Shown: positions 5,840 to 13,404, counted from the stretch's first letter. The stretch is DNA of 23,445 bases from Candidatus Aminicenantota bacterium (GCA_027062035.1 JAMOUL010000343.1:1-23445), one strand, 5' to 3'. Translations and numbers: made by a program. The notes: generated by a model not told the origin, from the letters alone.

Positions 5840-7051
5840 CTATTTTGTCCACACCCATTTTCCTTTCTTTCCATTTTTAAAGGCACTGGTTCCATCCGAG
5901 CACTTAATGTAATAGATGCGAGGCAATCCTGACTCCCAGGGCCTTACATTAATACGGTATTTGATCTTATTATTGGTTTCGTTAGATTCTCTGATAATAT
6001 TATCAGGATCTACTTCTGCAGTTACCGTCTTCATTTCGTGCCATCCGGTCCAGAAATGGATATCCCTGTCTTTTTTTGCTTCTCTGGAACCATTCTTAAA
6101 ATAGAAATTGTAGGTTTTGGTGCCCAAATCCTTAATGTAATATTTTACCTGGAAAGGACCCAGTGGCCTTGGCGTCGGGTATGTTGAGACATCTTTTACG
6201 ATAACCCAGGTTTTTATGGTTTCCACTGTCAGAAATATATGATCTGGAATTTGTATGCATACAACTAAATCAGGTAATCCCGGTATCATAATTTCCCTGG
6301 ATTTTGCAGAAACCAGACGGGGGGAGTCCATCACTGACAGCCGTATATTATACTTATCCCCGGGTTTTGGCTGGGGTTTGCCGTCACCGCAAAATTCTCC
6401 TGATCTGATGCCCAACTGTCTGGCAGATACAGGAACATTGGCCCTTATGGTACAGTAGATTGAATTCCCCTTTGTAAGTTCTGCCCTGATTTTAGTATCA
6501 GGGGCAAGGTTTTTATAATCCCATTTTACAACGTACAGGCCTTTATTTCTGTCCTTCGGTGCAAATTCTTTAAAAATAAGGGCTGGCATTTTTGCCAGAT
6601 TCGAAAAATCCGAGCTGACATCATGGGTACGTGTAAAATCCACAGAGCTTTTCTTAATTGTGAAGTGGGGACTTTCACCGTAAACTGCCGGTGTGTGTCT
6701 CTGCCATCTTACCCTTACCCAGAGATTTCCCTGTGTCAGGTCTTCGCGGGTGCCGGTATGTGGGTTTATACATGTTGCCGGGATGGTCCACTGATAACCT
6801 GTAGAACCTCTGGTGATTCTCACGTTTTCTGCTATTTTGCATATGTTCTGAGAGTTTCCTTCTCTCCACAGGGTTATTTTCACAGGGGCATCTGACGGTA
6901 TTGAGAGACCTGTATAGTCCCAGTAGATTGTTACGAATTCCAGAGTTTTATATGAAGATTTTTGAGGAGAAAGTCTCACGTTTGTTATCTGTTGAGCAAA
7001 AAGGCCCGTTGCCAGAAGAATTAACAATGTAAAATGAAGTGTTCTTTTCAT
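5840..7051 (-). CDS. Secreted protein with two Ig-like repeats and a CARDB domain
   Basis: The 403-residue product starts with a signal peptide (MKRTLHFTLLILLATGLFAQ), so it is exported. Residues about 21-133 and 157-257 look like diverged copies of one beta-sandwich: each has a W/K-W-D-Y core (TIYWDYTGLS at 41-50, VVKWDYKNLA at 174-183), then a short strand and a cysteine (C71, C200). Residues about 259-369 form a CARDB-type adhesion domain, starting PDLVV and ending with the hallmark DPDNIIRESNETNN. A short basic tail follows (GKKGKWVWTK). No enzyme motif, lipobox or anchor is seen, so a structural or binding role outside the inner membrane is likely. A good Shine-Dalgarno (AGGAGGTG) precedes the ATG. 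The gene sits behind a candidate sigma-54 promoter. Confidence 0.75.
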   Translation of the reverse strand: MKRTLHFTLLILLATGLFAQQITNVRLSPQKSSYKTLEFVTIYWDYTGLSIPSDAPVKITLWREGNSQNICKIAENVRITRGSTGYQWTIPATCINPHTGTREDLTQGNLWVRVRWQRHTPAVYGESPHFTIKKSSVDFTRTHDVSSDFSNLAKMPALIFKEFAPKDRNKGLYVVKWDYKNLAPDTKIRAELTKGNSIYCTIRANVPVSARQLGIRSGEFCGDGKPQPKPGDKYNIRLSVMDSPRLVSAKSREIMIPGLPDLVVCIQIPDHIFLTVETIKTWVIVKDVSTYPTPRPLGPFQVKYYIKDLGTKTYNFYFKNGSREAKKDRDIHFWTGWHEMKTVTAEVDPDNIIRESNETNNKIKYRINVRPWESGLPRIYYIKCSDGTSAFKNGKKGKWVWTK

Positions 7052-7097
7052 TTTACACCTCCTGAAATGGTCTTATTGTTTCCTACAGGGTAGCTTC

Positions 7098-7113
7098 TGC
7101 AAAATTCATGCCA
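7098..7113 (-). promoter_or_regulatory. Sigma-54 (RpoN) promoter of the CARDB gene
   Basis: The minus strand reads TGGCATGAATTTTGCA. It matches the -24/-12 consensus TGGCACG-N4-TTGCA at all but one defined position and keeps the required GG-N10-GC spacing. Transcription would start near 7087, giving a leader of about 36 bases with a good Shine-Dalgarno before the ATG at 7051. Confidence 0.75.
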
Positions 7114-7174
7114 GTTTTGTATGGTAAAAAATAAAGAAAAAATGCGGTGTTGAACCGGGGATGCTTAACCTGAG

Positions 7175-7211
7175 GTCGACATTTTTGTCGAATTTCGACA
7201 ATTTCGTCGAG
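7175..7211 (+). promoter_or_regulatory. GTCGA/TCGAC repeat cluster, probable enhancer-binding site
   Basis: The core is a perfect palindrome at 7185-7201, TTGTCGAA-T-TTCGACAA. It is flanked by GTCGAC (7175-7180) and TCGTCGAG (7204-7211). The cluster lies about 90-120 bases upstream of the start predicted from the sigma-54 promoter, where activators of RpoN promoters usually bind. The rest of the 208-base gap 7052-7259 shows no gene. Confidence 0.6.
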
Positions 7212-7259
7212 AATTTTGTGGAAAATATAGTATTTGTTTTTAATGGAATGTTTTAAGTT

Positions 7260-7712
7260 TTAATATCTATACTTTTTGAGTTCAGCCTGCATTTCCCTTT
7301 CTATATCCCTTTCCTTTATTTTCTGTTTTTTCTCGTAGAGTTTTCTTCCCTTAGCAACTGCAATTTCTACTTTTACCTTTCCTTTATTGTTGAAATAAAC
7401 CTTTAGCGGTATAACAGTAAGTCTTTTTTCTCTGATTTTTGTAATAATTCTTAGAATTTCTTTCTTATGAAGAAGTAATTTTCTATCCCTTAGAGGATCG
7501 TGGTTGAATATATTCCCCTGTTCATAGGGACTGATGTGTGCTCCTACCAGGAAGAGTTCCCCACCCTTTTCCCTCACAAAACTGTCATTTATGTTTATTT
7601 TTCCCCTTCTTATGGATTTCACCTCTGTTCCCTTAAGTTCAATTCCGGCTTCATAGGTTTCAAGGATATCGTAATCTCTTTTAGCCTTTCTGTTGGTCGC
7701 CACTATCTTCAT
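7260..7712 (-). CDS. smpB: SsrA (tmRNA)-binding protein
   Basis: SmpB delivers tmRNA to stalled ribosomes for trans-translation. The 150-residue product begins MKIVATNRKAKRDYDI, close to the family start, and has ELKGTEVKSIRRGKININDSF, AHISPYEQGN and the basic C-terminal tail (KGRKLYEKKQKIKERDIEREM) that enters the ribosomal decoding region. Length is normal. AGGAGGA sits just before the ATG, which supports this start even though it places the first 32 bases inside the upstream CNNM gene. No tmRNA gene is seen in the window. The 3' side is followed by the sigma-54 control region of the CARDB gene, without a clear terminator. Confidence 0.97.
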   Translation of the reverse strand: MKIVATNRKAKRDYDILETYEAGIELKGTEVKSIRRGKININDSFVREKGGELFLVGAHISPYEQGNIFNHDPLRDRKLLLHKKEILRIITKIREKRLTVIPLKVYFNNKGKVKVEIAVAKGRKLYEKKQKIKERDIEREMQAELKKYRY

Positions 7713-8952
7713 CTTTCCTCCTGGCTTCTACTTCAACTATTGTGTTTCTTATCATTTTCTTTATTCTAAATGACCAGCCTGCAAATTCAAAGGTTTCTCC
7801 TTCTTCTGGAACCCTTTCCATTATTTTGAAGACAAAGCCGGCAAAGGTTGAATATCCTTCTCTTGGTAGCTCAATTCCCAGGACCTCTTCCACGTCCCTT
7901 ATTTCCGCTTCTCCATTTATCAGATACATGTTTTCAGATACTCGTTCTATTTTTGTTTCACTTCTCAGAATTTCGTGTTCATCCCATATTTCTCCCATAA
8001 CCTCTTCTATTATGTCTTCAAGGGTAATTATTCCGCGTAAGGAGCCGTATTCGTCAACCACAAGGGCGAGGTGAATTCTTTCCTTTCTCATAAACTGAAA
8101 TATTTCGGAAAGCTTTGAATAAACTGGAATGAAATGGGCTTCTCTTGCAAGGTCTTTGGCTTTTATGTTTTGTTTATTCTCTGTCGTGATTACATCTTTA
8201 ATGTTTAATATACCTGTTACCTGGTCTATTCTTTTTCTGTAGACAGGGTACCTTGAAAATTTGTGTTTTCTGAAGGTTTCCATGATTTCTTCGTACGTTG
8301 CTTCTTCCTTTATAGCCACAATTTTTACCCTGGGGATCATTATGTCTCCGGCTCTCTTTTCCTCCAGCATGAAAAGTCTTCTTAGCATAATGAAATCGCT
8401 TTCCGTACCTCCCCTTGATAAAACCATGGTTTTTATTTCCTCCCTTGTAAGTGAAGGGAACATCACGCCTCTTTTAAGCCCCATAAGTGCCATAAGTCCA
8501 CGTATTATACCGGTAAATCCGTAAGAAAGGGGCTTAAGGATGATGTAAAAGAACTTTATAAAGGGATAGGTTTTTGAGCTTAACTGGTCAGGGTAATTGG
8601 CAGCTACAGTTTTAGGAAGCATTTCCGAAAAAACCAGAATCAGAACTGTGGACGTAAGGGTCGCCCACAAAACCGCATTTTCTCCCTGCCCCTTCATTAC
8701 ATAATCGGAAAAAATATAGGTCACTATTGATGCAAGGGCTGCATTGGCTATTGTATTACCGATAAGAATGGTGGAGAGGAAGTTTTCTATTTCTTCCAGA
8801 AGATTCTTTATCCCTGCTGCCCTTTTATCACCTTCCCTCGCCTTTGCAGTCAATTTGTATCTGTTTATAGACAAAAAGGCTGTTTCCGATGAGGAAAACA
8901 AACTGCTGAGTACGAGAAAAAGCAGCATAAGTAAAATTAGTTCCAGACTCAC
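7681..8952 (-). CDS. CNNM/CorC-HlyC family membrane protein (DUF21, CBS pair, CorC_HlyC)
   Basis: The 423-residue protein has an N-terminal DUF21 membrane region (about 1-180) with FSSSETAFLSINRYKL, LIGNTIAN and FSEMLPKT, the usual conserved points. Two CBS domains follow (about 200-255 and 265-320; MIPRVKIVAIKEEATYEE and LALVVDEYGSLRGIITLEDI), then a CorC_HlyC domain (about 335-412). Relatives are linked to Mg2+ or other divalent cation export or homeostasis; the old name hemolysin is misleading. The CBS pair probably senses adenine nucleotides. The start codon is GTG. No Shine-Dalgarno precedes it, but TATAAT lies six bases upstream, so a leaderless message is likely. The gene overlaps smpB by 32 bases. 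Confidence 0.9.
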   Translation of the reverse strand: MSLELILLMLLFLVLSSLFSSSETAFLSINRYKLTAKAREGDKRAAGIKNLLEEIENFLSTILIGNTIANAALASIVTYIFSDYVMKGQGENAVLWATLTSTVLILVFSEMLPKTVAANYPDQLSSKTYPFIKFFYIILKPLSYGFTGIIRGLMALMGLKRGVMFPSLTREEIKTMVLSRGGTESDFIMLRRLFMLEEKRAGDIMIPRVKIVAIKEEATYEEIMETFRKHKFSRYPVYRKRIDQVTGILNIKDVITTENKQNIKAKDLAREAHFIPVYSKLSEIFQFMRKERIHLALVVDEYGSLRGIITLEDIIEEVMGEIWDEHEILRSETKIERVSENMYLINGEAEIRDVEEVLGIELPREGYSTFAGFVFKIMERVPEEGETFEFAGWSFRIKKMIRNTIVEVEARRKDEDSGDQQKG

Positions 8953-8958
8953 AAATTC

Positions 8959-8987
8959 ATTATACTTAAGATAGGTTTTGTAGTGAA
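8959..8987 (-). promoter_or_regulatory. Promoter of the CNNM-smpB operon, probably leaderless
   Basis: On the minus strand TTCACT (8987-8982) and a perfect TATAAT (8964-8959) are 17 bases apart. The -10 box ends six bases before the GTG at 8952. With the usual distance from -10 to start, transcription would begin at the first base of the start codon. Confidence 0.55.
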
Positions 8988-9032
8988 ACCCTATCGTGGG
9001 AAAATAAAATATATGTTGAGCACATTTTCAGC

Positions 9033-9061
9033 TTGTCAAATTTCCTGGCCATTACTATAAT
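9033..9061 (+). promoter_or_regulatory. Sigma-70-type promoter of the receiver/kinase/TonB gene
   Basis: TTGTCA (9033-9038) and a perfect TATAAT (9056-9061) are separated by 17 bases. GAGGAGGG (9066-9073) is the Shine-Dalgarno and the ATG is at 9082. The predicted start near 9068 leaves about 14 bases of leader. Confidence 0.7.
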
Positions 9062-9081
9062 TACAGAGGAGGGATTTTATT

Positions 9082-12000
9082 ATGGGAAAAAAAGTATTGA
9101 TCGCAGATTATGATGAGTCCCATCTTAAAAAACTGAGGGAGCTTCTTGGGGGGTTCGATATAGAGATAGAGGAAGTTTCAACTGGTACAGAAGCTTTAAA
9201 GAAATTGAGAGAAAACGATTATGTTATGGCAATTTTGTCCACCATGCTTCCGGGAATAAATGGCTTTGAACTAACAAAGAAACTTAGAATAGAACTTGGT
9301 CTTTCCCGACTACCTGTGCTCCTGGTTTCTTCGATTTATAGAGGGGCAAGGTATAAGTATGAAGCACTTCACATATATGGAGCAGATGAGTTTTTTGAAT
9401 TCCCCCTCAATGAGGAAGAAATCCTCGGCGTCTTCAAAAAGCACCTTCCTATAAAAGAAGTTCCAGCTTCCACAGTAAGGATGTCCATTCTGGATCTTAA
9501 GGAAGATACCTCTGTAAAAATGGTTGGATCTTCTTCCTCGCAACAAACAGGGAAGAAAGAGGGATTAATAACTACAGAGGAACTCTTCGGGGATCTTCTA
9601 AAGGAAGTGGAAGCTGAGGAAGAGAAGGTGGAGGAAAAGCCTGAATTTACTGAAGATATCCCATCCTCAGAGCCTGAAGAGGAGATGGTTTCTGAGGAGG
9701 AAATAATAGATGAGATGGAAGAGGAACCGGAAGAGATTATTGAGGAAGCGAAAGAAGAAGCGGAGGAAGTTGAGGAATTAATAGAAGAACCAGAGGAGAT
9801 AGAAGAAGCTATAGAAGAGGCAGAACCAATAGAGGAATTAAAGGAAGAGATTATTGTATCTAAAGAGGAAAAGGCAGAAGCCAGGAAGAAAAAGGAAGAA
9901 AAGGCTGTAACCCCTGAACCTGAATTCAGGCCCGAGGAAATTCTTGAAGAAATCTTTGCCACTAAAAAGGAAAAACCGAAAAAGAAGAAAGTCGAGGAGG
10001 AAGATTTAATAGATAAGATTCTGGAAGAAACCCTTTCCGGGATGGGGGAGAAGAAGAAAAAGATCAGGGATAGGGAAGCCGGGGGAAAGAAAAAAGAAGA
10101 AAGGCCTGAAGTGAAGCCAGCCGAGGTAAAGAAGGAGGTTCCTGTCGGAATAGAGGTGGAAAAACCTCCAGAGAAGGAAAAGAAGAAGGCAGAGAAAGTT
10201 GAAGAAGAAAGGAAACCAAAAGTTGAAACCCCGCGGAAGGAGGAAGAGAAAATTGAGGAAAAAATCGTTATGGAGGAAGAGCCATTTGGCACCCTCGAGG
10301 AGGAAAAGGCCCTTGGAGAATACATTCTTATCGAGAAAATAAGCACGGGAGGCATGGCCGAAGTATACAAGGCAAAGAAAAAGGGGGTTGAAGGGTTTGA
10401 AAAGGTGGTGGCTCTAAAGAGGATTCTTCCCCATTTAGCAGAAGATGAAGAATTCATAAAGATGTTCATAGACGAGGCCAAAGTTGCCTCAAGATTAAAT
10501 CATCCCAATATAGCCCAGATATATGATCTGGGAAAGATAGATGGGTCCTATTTTATAGCTATGGAATATGTCCTTGGAAAGGACCTTAAAACAATTCTGA
10601 GGAAAATAGCCAAGGAGAAAAAGGCTCTTCCTCCTCTGGATATTTCTTCCTATATAGTAATGAAGATAGCAGAAGCTTTAGATTATGCGCACAGGAAGGT
10701 GGGGGAGGATGGAAAACCTTTAAATATAGTCCACAGAGATGTTAGCCCCCAGAATATCCTCATTTCTTATGAGGGAGAGGTAAAACTTGTTGATTTTGGA
10801 GTAGCTAAAGCTTCTATAAGGGCTCACCATACTGTAACCGGCTCATTGAAAGGCAAACTTCTCTATATGTCGCCGGAACAGGCCAGGAGCGGTAAGGTGG
10901 ATAACAGGTCTGACATATTCTCTCTGGGCAGCGTATATTATGAACTGGTTACAGGAATTAAAGCATTTATGGGAGGTTCCGAGGCAGAGGTCCTGGATAA
11001 GGTAAGAAAGGGTAAATTCGTGCCTCCCAGACAGTTTAATCCGGATTTGCCGGATGAGGTGGAAAGGATAATCCTTAAAGCTATGGAAATAGATCCTTCC
11101 AGCCGATATCAGAATGCATCGGAGATGAGGAACGACATAGAGAAATTCCTCCTCTCCTATAGAGGTTCGATTCCCAGTGCAAGGGATGTTGCCGTATTTA
11201 TGTATTCCCTCTTTAAGGACGAGATAAAATCTGCAGGAATAGAGGTTGAGATAATAAAGGAAAAACCCAGGGAACAGGTTGTCGTCGAGAAGGTCAAAGC
11301 TCCTGTTGAAGTCAGGGATGAAGCTCCGGAAAGGAAAAAAGAAGAGAAGAAAAGGGAAATAAAGAAGAAGGAAGTGGAGAAGGGAGCAGAAGATACGGAT
11401 AAGGCCCGTGTAAGAAGTTTTGGATTTGAGAAATCAGAGGTGGAGGTTGAGGAAATCAAGAAGAAGAAAAAATTCCCTGTTGGAACATTCCTTATTGTGT
11501 TGATTTTAATAGGAATAGTAGCAGGTGGTTTGTTCTATTATAATTACAGGAGAAATTTATCCCTTGTCGCGCCGGTCCCAGAAGAGGTAGTTCAGGAATA
11601 CAGGAAGAAATTGGCAGCCTCGGAGGAAATTCCACAGGAAGGCATAACGCAGGAGAAGGGTTCTCAAGGGGAAGTTACCCAACCTCAGCAGTCTCCTGAA
11701 ACTCAACCCGGAGGAAATCAGGAAAGCCCTCAACCCATGAAAATCCAGCAGAGTGCCCAGCCTCAGGTAAATACGCCACCTGTTAAAAAGACCACACCAC
11801 CTAAAAAGCAGCCAATAAAAGTACAAAGTTCAGTTAAACCTGTTCAATCCAGGCTGAGAACTGGGGTTAAAGCTCAACCTGCGAAGCCCGTTTCTCAACC
11901 TCAGCAAAAACCTGCCGTCCAGAAAGAGACTCCTCCACCCGCTCAAACACAACCCGAGGTAAAGAAGACTCCCCCTGTTCAAAAACCGGTTGAAAAGAAA

Positions 12001-12354
12001 CAGACGGTGAATCAGCAGATAACAAAACCAGTAGCCCGTAAGCCGGCTCCTGTCCCTCAAAAACCGGTTATCAGAGAAGGTTCCCTTGTGCCATTCAATA
12101 TGCTGGATATTAAACCGAAACCCAAAAAGAAGGTTCCCCCCAAGAAACCCTCTTTTCCAAGAAAATCCGGACTCATAACCCTTATGGTACTTGTGTCTCC
12201 GCAGGGTAAGGTGGAACAGGTGAGGGTTATAAGGGGACTCCATCCCAAGTACGATGAAGCTGCCAGACAGGCGGTTATGAAATGGGTTTTCACCACTCCT
12301 ATGAAAGAGGGTAAGAAGGTTCGAACCTGGACTGTGATAACAATAAAATTTTAA
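9082..12354 (+). CDS. Pseudo-receiver / Ser-Thr kinase / membrane span / TonB C-terminal fusion protein
   Basis: The 1090-residue protein has, in order: a receiver-like domain (1-125); a Glu/Lys-rich disordered stretch (about 165-405); a Ser/Thr kinase (about 412-692); a charged linker; one membrane span (about 798-819); a Pro/Gln/Lys-rich linker (about 830-1028); and a TonB-type C-terminal domain (1029-1090, LITLMVLVSPQGKVEQVRVI through WVFTTPM). The kinase looks active: glycine loop STGGMAEVY, K446, E465, HRDVSPQN (551-558, D553), DFG (571-573) and SPE (597-599). The receiver keeps D9/D11 but has S53 where the phospho-accepting Asp is expected and F107 in place of the conserved Lys. Likely topology is kinase inside and TonB domain in the periplasm. 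It has its own promoter and a strong Shine-Dalgarno. TAA is followed at once by TAG. Confidence 0.9.
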   Translation: MGKKVLIADYDESHLKKLRELLGGFDIEIEEVSTGTEALKKLRENDYVMAILSTMLPGINGFELTKKLRIELGLSRLPVLLVSSIYRGARYKYEALHIYGADEFFEFPLNEEEILGVFKKHLPIKEVPASTVRMSILDLKEDTSVKMVGSSSSQQTGKKEGLITTEELFGDLLKEVEAEEEKVEEKPEFTEDIPSSEPEEEMVSEEEIIDEMEEEPEEIIEEAKEEAEEVEELIEEPEEIEEAIEEAEPIEELKEEIIVSKEEKAEARKKKEEKAVTPEPEFRPEEILEEIFATKKEKPKKKKVEEEDLIDKILEETLSGMGEKKKKIRDREAGGKKKEERPEVKPAEVKKEVPVGIEVEKPPEKEKKKAEKVEEERKPKVETPRKEEEKIEEKIVMEEEPFGTLEEEKALGEYILIEKISTGGMAEVYKAKKKGVEGFEKVVALKRILPHLAEDEEFIKMFIDEAKVASRLNHPNIAQIYDLGKIDGSYFIAMEYVLGKDLKTILRKIAKEKKALPPLDISSYIVMKIAEALDYAHRKVGEDGKPLNIVHRDVSPQNILISYEGEVKLVDFGVAKASIRAHHTVTGSLKGKLLYMSPEQARSGKVDNRSDIFSLGSVYYELVTGIKAFMGGSEAEVLDKVRKGKFVPPRQFNPDLPDEVERIILKAMEIDPSSRYQNASEMRNDIEKFLLSYRGSIPSARDVAVFMYSLFKDEIKSAGIEVEIIKEKPREQVVVEKVKAPVEVRDEAPERKKEEKKREIKKKEVEKGAEDTDKARVRSFGFEKSEVEVEEIKKKKKFPVGTFLIVLILIGIVAGGLFYYNYRRNLSLVAPVPEEVVQEYRKKLAASEEIPQEGITQEKGSQGEVTQPQQSPETQPGGNQESPQPMKIQQSAQPQVNTPPVKKTTPPKKQPIKVQSSVKPVQSRLRTGVKAQPAKPVSQPQQKPAVQKETPPPAQTQPEVKKTPPVQKPVEKKQTVNQQITKPVARKPAPVPQKPVIREGSLVPFNMLDIKPKPKKKVPPKKPSFPRKSGLITLMVLVSPQGKVEQVRVIRGLHPKYDEAARQAVMKWVFTTPMKEGKKVRTWTVITIKF

Positions 12355-12369
12355 TAGAGAGGTGAAAAA

Positions 12370-12591
12370 ATGGCGTTACCAAAAGAACAGGAGAGCTTTT
12401 ATAAGCAAACCTTAGAAAACGCTAAAAAGGAAATTCAGAGAATCGAAAAGGAGATGGAGAAGGAAGTGGCAGAATTTAAGGCAAGGATGGCGGAACTCCA
12501 GAAACAGAAGGAAGCTGTAAGACAGATTTATGACGGAGCAGCAGAAATACTCGGGGTTCCCAACGAATTTGAAGAAGAAGAAAAGGAGTAA
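12370..12591 (+). CDS. Small coiled-coil protein of unknown function
   Basis: The 73-residue product is almost entirely charged helix (residues about 5-55, with KKEIQRIEKEMEKEVAEF and RMAELQKQKEAVRQ), followed by a short segment IYDGAAEILGVPNEF and an acidic tail EEEEKE. There is no signal peptide, membrane span or catalytic motif, and I do not recognise a family. It has a clear Shine-Dalgarno (AGAGGTG, 12358-12364). It lies 15 bases after the kinase/TonB gene and 27 bases before accD, so it is probably co-transcribed with both. It may be a partner or scaffold of a neighbour, but nothing in the sequence proves that. Confidence 0.7.
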   Translation: MALPKEQESFYKQTLENAKKEIQRIEKEMEKEVAEFKARMAELQKQKEAVRQIYDGAAEILGVPNEFEEEEKE

Positions 12592-12618
12592 TCCTCAGGA
12601 TACCCGGGATAATAAGGT

Positions 12619-13404
12619 ATGTGGACAAAATGTAACGTTTGTAAAAAGATAGTTTATAAGCAGGACATAATTGATAACCTTTATGTATGTCCTCACTGTG
12701 GGTTTCATTTTAGATTGACCTCCAGGAAAAGACTGGAGCTTCTCCTGGATGATGGAAAATATCAGGAGATATTTCCGGACCTCGAATCCCTTGACCCTCT
12801 GAATTTTGTGGACAGAAAACCTTATCCGCAGAGGATAAAGGAAAGTATGGAGAAGACCGGTGAGAAGGAAGCTGTGGTTGTGGTTAAGGGGAAAATGGAC
12901 GGAATTCCTGTAATAGTGGCAGTTATGGAATATTACTTTATCGGTGGCTCTATGGGCTCTGTTGTAGGAGAAAAAATTTCCCGTGCGGTAGAGGTAGCCC
13001 TTGAGGAAAAGAAACCCCTTATAATTGTTTCTGCGTCAGGTGGTGCGAGGATGATGGAGGGGATTTACTCGCTTATGCAGATGGCTAAAATTTCAGCAGC
13101 CCTGAAGAAGCTGGACAGGGCAGGGATACCTTATATTTCCGTGCTTACCGACCCTACAACCGGCGGAGTAACTGCCAGTTTTGCCATGCTGGGCGATGTG
13201 AATATAGCAGAACCCCAGGCTCTTATAGGGTTTGCCGGGCCCAGGGTTATAGAGCAGACTATAAGGCAGAAACTTCCAGAGGGTTTTCAGCGTTCCGAGT
13301 TTCTACTGGAACATGGGATGCTCGATGCCGTGGTCAACAGGAATGAACTCAGGGAAACCATAGTGAGGTTACTGAGACTCTTCCTGAATCTTCCTCCAAG
13401 TTGA
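12619..13404 (+). CDS. accD: Acetyl-CoA carboxylase carboxyltransferase subunit beta
   Basis: AccD works with AccA to move the carboxyl group from biotin to acetyl-CoA, making malonyl-CoA for fatty acid synthesis. The 261-residue product has a four-cysteine zinc ribbon (C5, C8, C24, C27) and the carboxyltransferase core: YYFIGGSMGSVVGEKI, VSASGGARMMEGIYSLMQMAK and TDPTTGGVTASFAMLGDV. An in-frame TAA six bases upstream fixes the start at MWTKC, so the roughly 25 residues that precede the zinc ribbon in E. coli are absent. The ribosome site is weak. The TGA overlaps the TTG start of folC. accD-folC adjacency is common in bacteria. Confidence 0.96.
   Translation: MWTKCNVCKKIVYKQDIIDNLYVCPHCGFHFRLTSRKRLELLLDDGKYQEIFPDLESLDPLNFVDRKPYPQRIKESMEKTGEKEAVVVVKGKMDGIPVIVAVMEYYFIGGSMGSVVGEKISRAVEVALEEKKPLIIVSASGGARMMEGIYSLMQMAKISAALKKLDRAGIPYISVLTDPTTGGVTASFAMLGDVNIAEPQALIGFAGPRVIEQTIRQKLPEGFQRSEFLLEHGMLDAVVNRNELRETIVRLLRLFLNLPPS

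Noticed and set aside
5828..5842. Terminator between the convergent pdxA and CARDB genes
   Set aside because: The nine-base gap is AT-rich but has no stem that I can find.
7175..7211. CRISPR-like or LexA-type repeat
   Set aside because: The repeats are too short and too close for CRISPR. No SOS gene lies next to them, and the placement relative to the RpoN promoter fits an activator site better.
7052..7259. tmRNA gene next to smpB
   Set aside because: The gap holds no tRNA-like ends or tag frame; it is explained by the sigma-54 promoter and the GTCGA repeats.
9369..10481. 370-codon Ser/Phe-rich minus-strand frame
   Set aside because: It is the mirror of the Glu/Lys codon stretch and kinase start of the fusion gene. 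GAA/GAG on one strand reads as Ser/Phe/Leu codons on the other. No motif or plausible start region.
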